Source of the DNA: Merdimonas faecis
GTDB taxonomy: Bacteria > Bacillota > Clostridia > Lachnospirales > Lachnospiraceae
Reading direction: 5' to 3'
Assembly (NCBI RefSeq): GCF_001754075.1
Contig: NZ_MIEH01000008.1
Location: 1-64,000 of the forward strand
DNA: 64,000 nucleotides
Positions within the stretch are counted from its first letter, which is position 1, and each line of letters begins with the position of its first letter. Shown piece after piece: positions 30,539 through 40,002 of this stretch. The translations under genes were made by a program, and so were the position numbers. The notes under the pieces were generated by a model. That model had not been told where the DNA came from. It searched no databases and saw only the letters and a program-made list of their open reading frames with translations.

Positions 30539-31912
30539 ATGGGTAAGACAAATTCTATGGCAGGAACATCTTCTGCCACCTTGATGACCAGCGGACCGAT
30601 CTGGAAACGTCTGGTGGCTTTTGCCATTCCTCTTTTCTGGGGAAATTTATTTCAGCAGCTTTACAACACTGCCGACTCGGTGATAGTCGGTAATTTTCTT
30701 GGAAATAACGCTCTTGCGGCGGTCAGTTCATCGGGAAATCTTATATTTCTTCTGGTGGGCTTTTTTAATGGAATCGCTATTGGGGCCGGAGTGGTGACAG
30801 GAAAATATTTTGGTGCAGGGGACAATGAAAATCTGAAAAAATCAATCCATACAACAATTGTATTTGGAGTGATCTGCGGAATGATCCTGACGGTCGTCGG
30901 CATCGCAGCCGCACCAAAGATATTGGTACTTATGGGAACACCCGCAGAAGTTCTGCCGGAATCGCTTTCCTATTTCCGGGTATATTTTGCAGGATCTCTT
31001 GCATTTGTTATGTACAACTTTTTTGTAGGGATACTGCAGGCGATGGGAGACAGTAAGCATCCTCTGTTCTTTCTTATCATTTCGTCGATCACGAATATAG
31101 TTCTGGATCTGGTTTTTGTGGGAATATTCAGAATGGGCGTGTGGTCTGCAGCTCTTGCCACGATTATTTCCCAGTTTTTGAGCGCTTTTTTATGTCTGTA
31201 CCAGCTAAAAAAAGGGAACGGAGTATTTCAGCTGCAGCTTTCCGAAATACGGGGAGACACCAATATGCTTAGGCAGATTGTTATAAATGGCGTGCCGGCC
31301 GGCGTGCAGAATTCGATCATCTCCGTGGCAAATGTATTTGTACAGGCCCATATCAATACCTTTGGAGCCACAGCTGTCGCGGGCTGCGGTTCTTATTCCA
31401 AGATCGAAGGCTTCGGATTTCTTCCGGTTACCTGTTTTGCTCTGGCACTTACCACGTTTATCAGCCAGAACCTGGGCGCAAGGGAATACGAGCGGGCCAG
31501 AAAGGGAGCAGTTATCGGAGCAGTGTGCTCGCTTTCGATTGCAGAACTGGTAGGATTAGTGATCAATCTTTTTGCGCCTGTACTGATCGGCGCTTTTGGA
31601 GGAGGTGCAGAGGCTATAAGTTATGGTGTAGCCTGGGCAAGGATTGTTACATGGTTTTATTTCCTGCTGGCTTTTTCTCATTGTATGGCAGGAATTTTAA
31701 GAGGCGCCGGAAAATCCGTAGTACCAATGTTTGTCATGATGGTCTGCTGGTGTGTGATCCGTGTCAGCTATATCAGCATTGTGGTTCGGTTTATTCCGGA
31801 CATCCAGGTGATCTTTTGGGCTTATCCGCTGACATGGCTTTTAAGTTCTGTGGTGTTTCTCATCTATTTCTTGAAATCAGACTGGGTACATGGGCTTGAG
31901 AAGGTCAAGTAA
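30539..31912 (+). CDS. MATE family efflux transporter
   Basis: The 457-aa protein has about 12 hydrophobic segments in two homologous halves (PLFWGNLFQQLYNTADSVIVGNFLG opens the first; GVPAGVQNSIISVANVFVQAHIN the second), typical of the DinF/NorM superfamily that expels cationic compounds using Na+ or H+. The ATG at 30539 follows GGGGGAA; an in-frame ATG at 30506 is possible. Substrate unknown. It is divergent from the SDR. Confidence 0.9.
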   Translation: MGKTNSMAGTSSATLMTSGPIWKRLVAFAIPLFWGNLFQQLYNTADSVIVGNFLGNNALAAVSSSGNLIFLLVGFFNGIAIGAGVVTGKYFGAGDNENLKKSIHTTIVFGVICGMILTVVGIAAAPKILVLMGTPAEVLPESLSYFRVYFAGSLAFVMYNFFVGILQAMGDSKHPLFFLIISSITNIVLDLVFVGIFRMGVWSAALATIISQFLSAFLCLYQLKKGNGVFQLQLSEIRGDTNMLRQIVINGVPAGVQNSIISVANVFVQAHINTFGATAVAGCGSYSKIEGFGFLPVTCFALALTTFISQNLGAREYERARKGAVIGAVCSLSIAELVGLVINLFAPVLIGAFGGGAEAISYGVAWARIVTWFYFLLAFSHCMAGILRGAGKSVVPMFVMMVCWCVIRVSYISIVVRFIPDIQVIFWAYPLTWLLSSVVFLIYFLKSDWVHGLEKVK

Positions 31913-31931
31913 ATGTGAAAAATGTGTGAAC

Positions 31932-31966
31932 GGGGACGTACACTTTTTGCAAAAGTGTACGTCCCC
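31932..31966. repeat. GGGGACGTACAC hairpin element (subtype B)
   Basis: Perfect palindrome: GGGGACGTACACTTTT, 3-nt centre, then its exact complement. It ends 3 nt before the GGAGG of the next gene, so an mRNA hairpin would adjoin the ribosome site. Confidence 0.9.
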
Positions 31967-31983
31967 AATGGAGGAAGTAGCTT

Positions 31984-32565
31984 ATGCTGGACAGACGTTA
32001 CGAAAAACAGATGACGAGGGAAGAGCGCAAACAATTTGAAAAGGAAAAACTAAGCCAGATGACGGGAAAGGAAAAGCTGGAGTATCTCTGGATGTATTAC
32101 AAAATCTGGCTTTTGGTTCCGGTCGCTGTCATTGCCGCAATTTATTTGGGCGTTACTATGTATCGGGGGATGAATGAGGAGATTCTTTTAAATCTGGTCG
32201 TTGTAGATGGATTGGCAGACGACTATGAAGGTCTGGAATCAGAGATACGGGAATACCTGGGGGCAGAAAAAAGCAATCAGACTGTACGGATCAACAGTAA
32301 TATTACCTCCGGTGCTTATCAGGGAGAAGCAGCCTTTAGTACGCTGATTGGGACAGAGTCTGTGGATGTAGTGATATGTCCGGAAAGTTTTTACGATGAG
32401 TATGGAAAAGATGTTCTGGAGAAGGCATTTGTCCTGGAGGAAAGCAAATGGTTAAAGAAAGAGGCCGGGATTGAATATGAGCCTGTCTGTATCTGTATTG
32501 CAAAGAACACGCCGAACCGGGAAAATGCAGAAGCTTTTCTGGAGCTTGTGGAGGAAAATAAATAA
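31984..32565 (+). CDS. Hypothetical single-pass membrane protein
   Basis: A 193-aa protein I do not recognise. A charged N-terminal region (residues 1-38, Lys/Glu-rich with TREERKQFEKEKLSQMTGKEKLEYLW) is followed by one membrane segment (about 45-64) and an extracytoplasmic domain of about 125 residues with no motif I can name; its Asp/Glu-rich and IGTESVDVVICPESFYDEYG portions vaguely recall solute-binding folds. The N-terminal module recurs in membrane proteins of Lachnospiraceae as I recall them. GGAGG precedes the ATG. Confidence 0.7.
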   Translation: MLDRRYEKQMTREERKQFEKEKLSQMTGKEKLEYLWMYYKIWLLVPVAVIAAIYLGVTMYRGMNEEILLNLVVVDGLADDYEGLESEIREYLGAEKSNQTVRINSNITSGAYQGEAAFSTLIGTESVDVVICPESFYDEYGKDVLEKAFVLEESKWLKKEAGIEYEPVCICIAKNTPNRENAEAFLELVEENK

Positions 32566-32618
32566 GAAGATGGATTATTTTTCCATTTAAAGTGAAAAGG
32601 GTATGAGGAGGAAATACT

Positions 32619-33986
32619 ATGAATGACACAAATTTGAACAGGAAAATTGATGAAATGAAAGAGGAGATCCTGGATGGGATCCGCCGCAGTGTGCAGATTG
32701 ACAGCGTGGCCGGAGAACCGGAGGAAAATGCGCCGTATGGTCCGGGCCCCAAAAAAGCGCTGGACTTTGCGCTGGAGCTTGGGAAAAGCATGGGATTCCG
32801 GGTAGGAAATGTGGATAACCATGCCGGGTACATAGAATATGGCGAAGGGGAAGAAATGGTAGCCGTGCTGGGACATATGGATGTGGTTCCTACTGGCGAC
32901 GACTGGAAGTACCCGCCTTTTGGAGGCGAGATCCATGACGGGATGATGTACGGCCGGGGCGTTGTGGATGACAAGGGGCCTACCATCGGAGCGATCTATG
33001 CGCTGAAGGCGATCCGGGACCTTAATCTTCCATTAGACCGCAGGATCCGGGTAATCTTTGGTACCAATGAAGAACGGGGAAGCAGCTGTATCCAGTATTA
33101 CGTAGAAAAGGGAGAAGAGCAGCCGGTGATGGGGATCACGCCGGATGCGGAATATCCGCTGATCTTTTTTGAAAAAGGAATGGTTTCCGCAATAGGCGGA
33201 TGCAGGAATCCTGAGCAGGGAGAGATTAAAGTACTGGAATTTCAGGGCGGTACTGCTTCCAATATCGTACCTCTGCACTGCCGTCTGGTACTGGAAGGCG
33301 AGCATGAGATCCCGGACACAAAAGGAGTTACGGTCAGACACGAAAATGGAAATACTGTCATCGTTTCAGACGGCGTCAGCGCCCACGGCAGCACTCCGGA
33401 GCTGGGAGTCAACGGGATCATTATTCTCCTGGATGCGGTAAAGGATCTGAAGATCGGCGGAGATTACCAGAAGGTTTTTGATTTCCTGCGGACGAAGATT
33501 GGCCGGGAAACAAATGGAGAGAGCCTTGGCATCTGTTATCAGGATGAGGAGACGGGAGAAACCACTGTAAATTTAGGCGTGATCGAGGCAAATGCAGAGA
33601 AGCTGTATTTTAATCTGGATATCCGTTATCCGAAAAACGGCGATAAAGATGAGATATACCAGAATGTGGATCGTGCGCTCCAGGAGGCGGGACTTCTGCT
33701 TCTGGATTTTGGACATACAGATATGCTCTATGTTCCGCAGGATTCAGAGCTGGTACAGAAACTGATGAAGGTATACAGGGAAGGCACAGGAGAGGCGGAT
33801 GCAAAGCCGAAGGCTATCGGAGGCGGAACCTACGCAAAGATGTTTAAAAATATGGTGGCATTTGGCCCGGTCTTCCCCGGAGATCCGGATATTGTGCACC
33901 AGCCTAATGAGGCGATGGAAGTAGACAAATTAATGAAATCCATCAAGCTGGTGGCGGCAGCCATGGCGGAGATGGGAAGAAAATAG
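32619..33986 (+). CDS. pepV: M20 family dipeptidase PepV
   Basis: The 455-aa metallopeptidase cleaves dipeptides in the cytosol. Metal ligands and catalytic residues fit the M20 pattern: GHMDVVP, the bridging Asp in GVVDDKGP and the general base Glu in FGTNEERGSS. A lid domain covers about residues 185-330, and GGGTYAKMFKN with HQPNEAM completes the site. Length is normal for PepV/Sapep. TGAGGAGG precedes the start. Confidence 0.92.
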   Translation: MNDTNLNRKIDEMKEEILDGIRRSVQIDSVAGEPEENAPYGPGPKKALDFALELGKSMGFRVGNVDNHAGYIEYGEGEEMVAVLGHMDVVPTGDDWKYPPFGGEIHDGMMYGRGVVDDKGPTIGAIYALKAIRDLNLPLDRRIRVIFGTNEERGSSCIQYYVEKGEEQPVMGITPDAEYPLIFFEKGMVSAIGGCRNPEQGEIKVLEFQGGTASNIVPLHCRLVLEGEHEIPDTKGVTVRHENGNTVIVSDGVSAHGSTPELGVNGIIILLDAVKDLKIGGDYQKVFDFLRTKIGRETNGESLGICYQDEETGETTVNLGVIEANAEKLYFNLDIRYPKNGDKDEIYQNVDRALQEAGLLLLDFGHTDMLYVPQDSELVQKLMKVYREGTGEADAKPKAIGGGTYAKMFKNMVAFGPVFPGDPDIVHQPNEAMEVDKLMKSIKLVAAAMAEMGRK

Positions 33987-33992
33987 AAGAAA

Positions 33993-34071
33993 GGGGACAG
34001 GGACTAAGCCAAATGGGGACGTACACTTTTGCAAAAAGTGTACGTCCCCATTTGGCTTAGTCCCTGTCCCC
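33993..34071. repeat. Nested GGGGAC palindrome (subtypes C and B), bidirectional terminator candidate
   Basis: A 79-nt near-perfect palindrome. The outer arms are GGGGACAGGGACTAAGCC and complement; the inner part is a subtype B hairpin (GGGGACGTACACTTTT). It starts 7 nt after the pepV stop and contains the stop codon and last four codons (GDRD) of the convergent dctP. Confidence 0.9.
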
Positions 34072-35064
34072 CATATATGCTTCATAGATGCCTGGATCTA
34101 CTGATTCCCGGATATCCTCATAAATAGCGGCGGAGGCATCGATCATGGCCTGCCGTGTCTCATCATCAAGAGTGATGATCTGAGTCCCGCTTTCTTCAAT
34201 GGTTTCAATGCGCTGGCTGATGCGCTCGTCGGAGGCTTCCCGGGAATATTCCCTGGCAATCTCCTGGGCTTCGATCAGGATCTCCTGGTCCTCCTCCGGG
34301 AGTTCGTCATAAAAATCCTTACTGACTACCAGAGAGATCAGATGGGGCAGATGGTTGGTCTCCACTACATAGTCCTGTTGCTCGTAGAGATTGTTGGAAA
34401 CGATGACCTCATAGGGATTTTCCTGGGCGTCAATGGTATTTTGCTGCAGGCCGATATAGACCTCGCTGAAATTCATGGGCGTGGGGTTTGCTCCAAGAGC
34501 TGACCAGAATTCCAGATGATAGCTGTTTTCCATCGTCCGGATCTTCTGCCCGCTGAAATCTTCAAAAGAAGTTACCTCTTTGTTGGTGGACATAACCCGG
34601 AATCCCTGGTCGGAATATCCAAGAAGCTCGTATCCGGAATCCCGGTAGGATTCCTGGATCTGAGCAAAAAATTCCGGATCGTCCACGGTTTTCCGTACCT
34701 CCTCCAGATCTTCGAAAATGCAGGGAGCGTCAAAAATGGCTGTATCAGGAATAAAGGTCACCTGAGGAGCTGTGTTCTGGATGATAAATGGAATATCTCC
34801 GTCATAACAGCTTTCCAGAAGCTCTCTGTCACCGCCCAGCACACTGTTGGGATAGACCTGGATCTTGATACGTCCTTCGCTTAACCGGTCTACTTCCTCT
34901 ACAAATTTTTCTGCGTAGATCTGTGTTACGGTATCCTCCGGACTTGCGGTGGCAAGAGGATAGGCATAGCGCTGTTCCCCTTCCTGTGTCTTCTGTTGGT
35001 TTGCACAGCCTGCCAGTGCGCCTGCAAAAAGGAGCAGGACAGCTGTATAGATCCATTTTTTCAT
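34057..35064 (-). CDS. dctP: TRAP transporter substrate-binding protein DctP
   Basis: The 335-aa lipoprotein (signal peptide with lipobox LAGC, Cys19) captures an organic acid for the DctQM permease. The P-domain signature is visible: ASPEDTVTQIYAEKFVEEVDRLSEGRIKIQVYPNSVLGGDRELLESC, then SNKEV...GQKIRTMENSYHLEFWSALGANPTPMNFSEVYIGLQQNTIDAQENP, with the Arg that pairs with carboxylates in KIRTM. It is last of the leftward ydiB-MFS-aroD-dctQ-dctM-dctP series; quinate or shikimate is an inferred substrate. Its C-terminus lies in a palindromic repeat. Confidence 0.93.
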   Translation of the reverse strand: MKKWIYTAVLLLFAGALAGCANQQKTQEGEQRYAYPLATASPEDTVTQIYAEKFVEEVDRLSEGRIKIQVYPNSVLGGDRELLESCYDGDIPFIIQNTAPQVTFIPDTAIFDAPCIFEDLEEVRKTVDDPEFFAQIQESYRDSGYELLGYSDQGFRVMSTNKEVTSFEDFSGQKIRTMENSYHLEFWSALGANPTPMNFSEVYIGLQQNTIDAQENPYEVIVSNNLYEQQDYVVETNHLPHLISLVVSKDFYDELPEEDQEILIEAQEIAREYSREASDERISQRIETIEESGTQIITLDDETRQAMIDASAAIYEDIRESVDPGIYEAYMGDRD

Positions 35065-35087
35065 GAAATCCTCCCTTCGGATGCTGA

Positions 35088-36377
35088 CTATAGTAGAATG
35101 AGACTGACTGCTGGAATAAATGTAATTATTAACAAAGCAACTAAAAAATACCCTATCATCGGCATTGCCTTGCCTGCTATCTGCATGATAGGAATATCAG
35201 ACAGAGAAGAAGCAACAAATAAGTTTACGCCAATGGGCGGTGTGACAAAACCGATTGCAAGATTGACGACCATCATAACACCAAAATGAATCGGATCCAT
35301 GCCGATGGCGGTTACGATCGGCAGCAGGATCGGAGTCAGGATCAGAATGGCCGGTGTGGTGTCCATGACCATGCCTACGATCAGAAGGAAGACATTGATC
35401 ACCAGCAGAAGGACGACCGGATTGGTAAAGTGGGTCAGGATCCAGTCGCTGACTGCCTGGGGCACCTGCATCAGAGTCAGGACTCTGGAAAAAGCGATGG
35501 ATGCGGCCAGGATGAACAGGATCGGTGTGTAGGTACGGATGGATTCCACTAAAATACTCCAGATATCTTTTATTTTGATGCTGCGATATACAAACAGACT
35601 GATGATCAGCGCATAAAATACGGAGATCACGGCAGCCTCTGTAGGAGAGGCAATCCCGCTGTAGATGCAGCCAAGGATGATAACCGGGCTTAACAGGGCA
35701 AGAGAGCTGTCTTTTAAAACGGACAGGAAGCCTCTGCCCTTCAGCTCATTTACCATTTTCATTTTCCGCTCCTGATCTTCGCCGTGCTTTTTACAGTAAA
35801 TATAGGCGTAGACCATCAGCAGGAATCCGATGAGCAGTCCAGGGATAATGCCGGCGATGAAGAGATCGCTGACAGACGCTCCGGATGCGCTTCCGTACAT
35901 AATGAATGGAATACTTGGCGGGATAATGACACCTAAGCCTCCGGCCACAGCCACGACGGCGGTGGAAAAGGTCTTGTCATAACCCATCTCTATGAGTATG
36001 GGGATAGTCATGCTGCCGACGGCTGCTACAGTCGCGGGACCGGAACCTGAGATGGCTCCGTAGAACAGGCAGGTGACGATAACGGCACAGGGCATCCCCG
36101 CAGTTCTGGCTCCCATGAAATAGGCAAATATGTCAAAAAGTTTCCGGGAAATGCCTCCTCTTGCCATGATGATTCCCGACAATACGAACATAGGAACCGC
36201 AAGGAGGGGGAAGCTGTCCAGACCGCCCAGCATGGAGCGGACGACAAATGTTCCGCTGGCTGTAAACGAAGGATCAAAGGTGCCCGGCAGTACGGATGCA
36301 ATCCCCAGAGAGATGGAAACCGGGATTGCGATTACCAGACAGATCACAAAAATAATAAATACAACGACGGCTGGCAT
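35088..36377 (-). CDS. dctM: TRAP transporter large permease DctM
   Basis: The 429-aa protein with many membrane segments is the transport channel subunit. The family motifs MPIGVALG-like (IPVSISLGIAS), GGISRKLFDIFAYFMG, the SGSGPATVAAVG loop, YGSASGASVSDLF and GFVTPPIGVNLFVAS are present. It overlaps nothing but starts 3 nt after dctQ, whose stop lies inside its ribosome site. Confidence 0.94.
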   Translation of the reverse strand: MPAVVVFIIFVICLVIAIPVSISLGIASVLPGTFDPSFTASGTFVVRSMLGGLDSFPLLAVPMFVLSGIIMARGGISRKLFDIFAYFMGARTAGMPCAVIVTCLFYGAISGSGPATVAAVGSMTIPILIEMGYDKTFSTAVVAVAGGLGVIIPPSIPFIMYGSASGASVSDLFIAGIIPGLLIGFLLMVYAYIYCKKHGEDQERKMKMVNELKGRGFLSVLKDSSLALLSPVIILGCIYSGIASPTEAAVISVFYALIISLFVYRSIKIKDIWSILVESIRTYTPILFILAASIAFSRVLTLMQVPQAVSDWILTHFTNPVVLLLVINVFLLIVGMVMDTTPAILILTPILLPIVTAIGMDPIHFGVMMVVNLAIGFVTPPIGVNLFVASSLSDIPIMQIAGKAMPMIGYFLVALLIITFIPAVSLILL

Positions 36378-36380
36378 GTA

Positions 36381-36866
36381 TTACTCCTTTCTCCACACGG
36401 TTTTCCATTCGATCACCCATCTTTGCAGGATCCTTACGGCTGCCAGAAGAAAACCTGCAAGAGGGGCGGCCTGCACCAGATACATGGGGATGCCAAGAGC
36501 AGGGCTGGTCTGTCCGGTAGCAATGGCCAAATAGAGATATCTCCAGGAAAAAGGCAGGAGATAGAAAAAGAGGACCAGTTCGACCGTGTGGTTGATAACT
36601 TTGAAAAGCGCCTTCCCACGTTTGGGGAAGAGCGCTACAAACTGTTCGATTTTGATAGAGATACATCGTTTTGTACAATAGCTGATGCTTAAAAATCCGG
36701 CCCAGATGAAAAGGTAGCGGGTCAGTTCCTCCGACCAGGACAGTGACATGGACAGCACATACCGGCAGAAAACCTGTATGCCCATGATAACCGCCATGCA
36801 GGCAAGGAGGATGACGAGCAGTACTTCTTCCAGATACTCATCAAGGCCATGTAATAATTTTTTCAT
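36381..36866 (-). CDS. dctQ: TRAP transporter small permease DctQ
   Basis: A 161-aa protein with four hydrophobic segments and the family features VFCRYVLSMSLSWSEELTRYLFIWAGFLSISYC. It anchors the TRAP complex with DctM. Coupled to dctM; downstream of aroD. Confidence 0.92.
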   Translation of the reverse strand: MKKLLHGLDEYLEEVLLVILLACMAVIMGIQVFCRYVLSMSLSWSEELTRYLFIWAGFLSISYCTKRCISIKIEQFVALFPKRGKALFKVINHTVELVLFFYLLPFSWRYLYLAIATGQTSPALGIPMYLVQAAPLAGFLLAAVRILQRWVIEWKTVWRKE

Positions 36867-36902
36867 TTTGTACCTCGTTTCTCCGGCTGCGAAAATTTAC
36901 GG

Positions 36903-37667
36903 CTACAGACTGTTATGAAGCAGATCCAGCACGGTTTTCAGGTCCGCGGCGCCCATTTGTCCCGGGGCGGAAGCCTTTCCTACCGCGCCAAAGGTCAGTG
37001 CAGATCCAAACACCTCTCCGCTCAGCCGGCTGATAACGCCGGTTCCTGCCATAGACATTGTGATGATGGGACGGTCTGCATACTCGGAGGCCATTTCTTC
37101 AGTAGCACAAAGCAGCGTAAGCACATCCTTCTTATTCTGCGGCATAACGGCGATCTTTGGAATATCAGCGCCCAGCTCCTGCATCCTGCGCAGGCGGGAG
37201 ACGATCTCCTCTTTTTCCGGTGTCTTGTGGAAGTCGTGGTTTGAAGCAACCACCTTTACGCCACATTCGTGTGCGGTATCTACCACGGCTTTGACAGCAT
37301 CGTCGCCGGTAAAGGCTTCTATATCCACCAGATCGATGAGTCCTGTCTTTGCGGCCTTCTGGTTTAATTCTACGTAAGCATCTGTGTCAATGGCCTTTTC
37401 TCCGCCTTCTTTTGAAGTGCGGAAGGTAAAAAGTATGGGGGTATCACCGAGAACATCCCGTAATGCTTTCATGGTTTCCGCTGTCTTTTCGAAGTCGAAA
37501 ATATCCTCATACCAGTCCACACGCCATTCGACTACGTCGGCGGCAGTTGTCTTGATGATCCTAGCTGCGTCCAGGATATCCTCTTTTGTTACGCCTACGA
37601 TAGGGACGCAGATCTTGGGAAGTCCTGTGCCTATTTCTACATTTCTAACTTTTACCGGATTCATAGT
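36903..37667 (-). CDS. aroD: Type I 3-dehydroquinate dehydratase
   Basis: The 254-aa class I enzyme interconverts 3-dehydroquinate and 3-dehydroshikimate by a Schiff base. The catalytic His lies in VVASNHDFHKTP and the Schiff-base Lys in IPKIAVMPQ. AAGGAG precedes the ATG at 37667; a longer frame upstream is rejected. Genomic pairing with ydiB and an MFS gene resembles the E. coli ydiN-ydiB-aroD locus, which argues for use of quinate/shikimate rather than only aromatic amino acid synthesis. Confidence 0.95.
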   Translation of the reverse strand, partial: TMNPVKVRNVEIGTGLPKICVPIVGVTKEDILDAARIIKTTAADVVEWRVDWYEDIFDFEKTAETMKALRDVLGDTPILFTFRTSKEGGEKAIDTDAYVELNQKAAKTGLIDLVDIEAFTGDDAVKAVVDTAHECGVKVVASNHDFHKTPEKEEIVSRLRRMQELGADIPKIAVMPQNKKDVLTLLCATEEMASEYADRPIITMSMAGTGVISRLSGEVFGSALTFGAVGKASAPGQMGAADLKTVLDLLHNSL

Positions 37668-37692
37668 TATTCTCCTTTTTAATGATATATTT

Positions 37693-38880
37693 TTATTCAG
37701 ATGCTCCTGCATTTTTCAGAAGCACGCCATATCTTGCGTTGACAAAAACTGCAAGCAGGATACCGATCACGGTGATCACGATATTCATGATGATGACGCC
37801 GGATGCGCTCATGTTGGAGGCGGCTGTCAGGATCGTATAGTTACACAGACTGGAGGCGATCATGACCAGGCTGGTAAGAGTGCCTTTGATCTTTGGAAAC
37901 AGATCGTTCGCAACAGCGGTTGCCATCTGAAGCACGCCGCCGGCTCCTGCATAGCCGATAACAAATGCGCCTACGTAGCAGATCATCGGACTCTTGATGA
38001 GATAAACAAGGACCAGCATTACAAGTGAGATCACCGGGTAGATCACCAGGAAACGGACCTGTTTAAACTTTGTGATCAGTACACTGGTCACAAATAATGC
38101 TACCAGCGTTCCGGCGGAATAGTAAGTCTGCATCATGGACACGTCTTCAGATGCAATACCGGCCACTTCTGTTCCAAAGGTCTGTGCACAGTTCAGCCAG
38201 AGCTGGAAGGTGGCGGTACAGGTAAAGCCGATCAGGATCAGGGCCACACTCTCGAGCGAGAAGTGCGCATTTTTCAGGTTGTTCAGGAAGGATTCGCCCT
38301 TTCCGACTCCCTCTACCTTTGGAAGAGGAGCAAAGATCGCAAGAACACCAAGGACTGCGATCACGATGCCGCATATCAGAGGAAGCATCAGGTAAGACAT
38401 AGATGTTCCTACGCAAAGTCCAAGGAAGAATGGGAGCAGAAGCTGTGCCACGGATATGAACAGCTTGATTCCCATGGTAGCGATACCGGTGTATTTATAA
38501 ATAATCTCTGCGACTGCCGGGTATGTAGCGGTATCCAGGAAGGAGTTTGCGATACCTCCAAGGACAGCGGCGACATAGGCAACAGTCATATTCGGGGAAA
38601 AGGCAATCCCTACGAAAAAGATTACGTAGGAAAAGCATCCGATCAGCACGGAAATCCGTCTTCCGAATTTATCGGATAATGGTCCTGCAAAGGGCAGGGA
38701 GATCAGACGTCCAAGTCCAAGGGCCGCGGCGACGGCAGTAACGCCCATTACGCCGTCCATACCCCACTGGTCTGCCAGAAGTTCTTTGACAACCTGCTGG
38801 CTTAAGATGGAGCAGCCGATGCCGTGGATAAAATAATTCAGGTAAAGAATCAGTGCGCTGGGTAAATATTTTTTATTCAT
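37693..38880 (-). CDS. MFS transporter, candidate quinate/shikimate carrier
   Basis: The 395-aa protein has about 12 membrane segments and the major-facilitator loop motif (GPLSDKFGRRISVLIG) after segment 2. Its place between ydiB and aroD matches E. coli ydiN/ydiM, putative transporters of unknown substrate. The presence of both this and a TRAP system in one operon suggests two hydroaromatic substrates or import plus export. Substrate is inference from context. Confidence 0.8.
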   Translation of the reverse strand: MNKKYLPSALILYLNYFIHGIGCSILSQQVVKELLADQWGMDGVMGVTAVAAALGLGRLISLPFAGPLSDKFGRRISVLIGCFSYVIFFVGIAFSPNMTVAYVAAVLGGIANSFLDTATYPAVAEIIYKYTGIATMGIKLFISVAQLLLPFFLGLCVGTSMSYLMLPLICGIVIAVLGVLAIFAPLPKVEGVGKGESFLNNLKNAHFSLESVALILIGFTCTATFQLWLNCAQTFGTEVAGIASEDVSMMQTYYSAGTLVALFVTSVLITKFKQVRFLVIYPVISLVMLVLVYLIKSPMICYVGAFVIGYAGAGGVLQMATAVANDLFPKIKGTLTSLVMIASSLCNYTILTAASNMSASGVIIMNIVITVIGILLAVFVNARYGVLLKNAGASE

Positions 38881-38911
38881 AATGTAGTTTTCCCTCTCCT
38901 TCCATTATCTT

Positions 38912-39787
38912 TTAGTCATACTTAATGTCAAGCACTTCTTTCATGTGATCAATGGGCATATGCTTGCCGGTCCACAGGTAGAAGGCAGCATCTCCCTGGA
39001 AAAGCATCATGCCAAGGCCGTTCATAGTCTTGCATCCGGCTTCCTTTGCCATCTTGAGCAGCGCCGTCTCTCTCGGAGAGTAGATGGTATCCGTAACGAT
39101 CAGATCCGGGCGGAAGAATGATTTATCCGGAACCACGGACTGTCCCTCCAGCGGCTTCATTCCAACGCCGGTAGCCTGTGCAAACAGACAGCTGTCGGCA
39201 ATCTCTTCTCTTAGCTTTTCTTTGTCATCCAGGTCATACAGATTGACGATACAGTCCGTATTGTTCCGGATAGTTTCCACGGTCTTTTCTGCGGCTTCCC
39301 AGAATTTATCTTTAATATTGAAGATAGAGATTTCTTTTACACCGTCGAGAGCGGCCTGTACTTCGATGGCTTTTGCGGCGCCGCCGGCCCCGGTGATGGT
39401 CATTTTCTTTCCGATCACATCAATATGGTTATCCTTCAGTGACTGCATGTATCCGATACCGTCGGTAATGTGGCCGATGAGCTTTCCATTGTCATTTACT
39501 ATGGTATTGACCGCTCCGCACATCTTGGCTGCAGGGGAGAGCTCGTCTAAGTACTGTCCGACAACCGTTTTATTTGGCATGGAAACATTTGATCCTACCA
39601 TTTTTAATGCGCGCAGGCCTTTGACTGCATCCTCAAGTGTATCGTTGTCTACCTCAAATGCCAGGTAAGCATAATCCAGACCCAATGTGGCAAAAGCTTC
39701 ATTATGCATTGCCGGTGAGCTTGAGTGACGGATGGGATAAGCCATCAGTCCGATTAATTCTGTGTGTCCTGTGATTCTCTCTGCCAT
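38912..39787 (-). CDS. ydiB: Quinate/shikimate dehydrogenase YdiB
   Basis: The 291-aa enzyme oxidises shikimate and quinate to the 3-dehydro forms. It fits YdiB better than AroE: LIGLMAYPIRHSSSPAMHN, NVSMPNK (catalytic Lys; AroE usually has NVTVPFK), GVGMKPLE, and CKTMNGLGMMLFQG...LWTGKHMP near the C-terminus. The nucleotide-binding GAGGAAKA is intact. GGAGG precedes the ATG. First gene of the leftward operon, divergent from a LysR gene, with a palindrome between. Confidence 0.93.
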   Translation of the reverse strand: MAERITGHTELIGLMAYPIRHSSSPAMHNEAFATLGLDYAYLAFEVDNDTLEDAVKGLRALKMVGSNVSMPNKTVVGQYLDELSPAAKMCGAVNTIVNDNGKLIGHITDGIGYMQSLKDNHIDVIGKKMTITGAGGAAKAIEVQAALDGVKEISIFNIKDKFWEAAEKTVETIRNNTDCIVNLYDLDDKEKLREEIADSCLFAQATGVGMKPLEGQSVVPDKSFFRPDLIVTDTIYSPRETALLKMAKEAGCKTMNGLGMMLFQGDAAFYLWTGKHMPIDHMKEVLDIKYD

Positions 39788-39910
39788 GATTCATTTCCTC
39801 CAATTTCATTTTGCATGTGCTGCATTTTTTGTTTGTTAATTAACAGACAACCTCTTTGAGTTTATTATATCGCAAGGTGTTTGATAGTTCTAATATATCT
39901 TTTGAGATTT

Positions 39911-39933
39911 TTTGATAGTATTTTACTATCAAA
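39911..39933. promoter_or_regulatory. Palindromic operator between ydiB and lysR
   Basis: TTTGATAGTA and TACTATCAAA separated by 3 nt form a perfect inverted repeat; another half site TTTGATAGTT is at 39880-39889. A TATAAT-like -10 for ydiB on the minus strand lies near 39865-39870 with no good -35, as expected for an activator-dependent promoter. Likely the LysR binding site; inferred. Confidence 0.65.
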
Positions 39934-40002
39934 TATGGTAGAATGTGCACAAAGAAAAGATTTTAAAATCAGGGAGAATCCAGATTCGGGAGGGAGAAAA
40001 AG

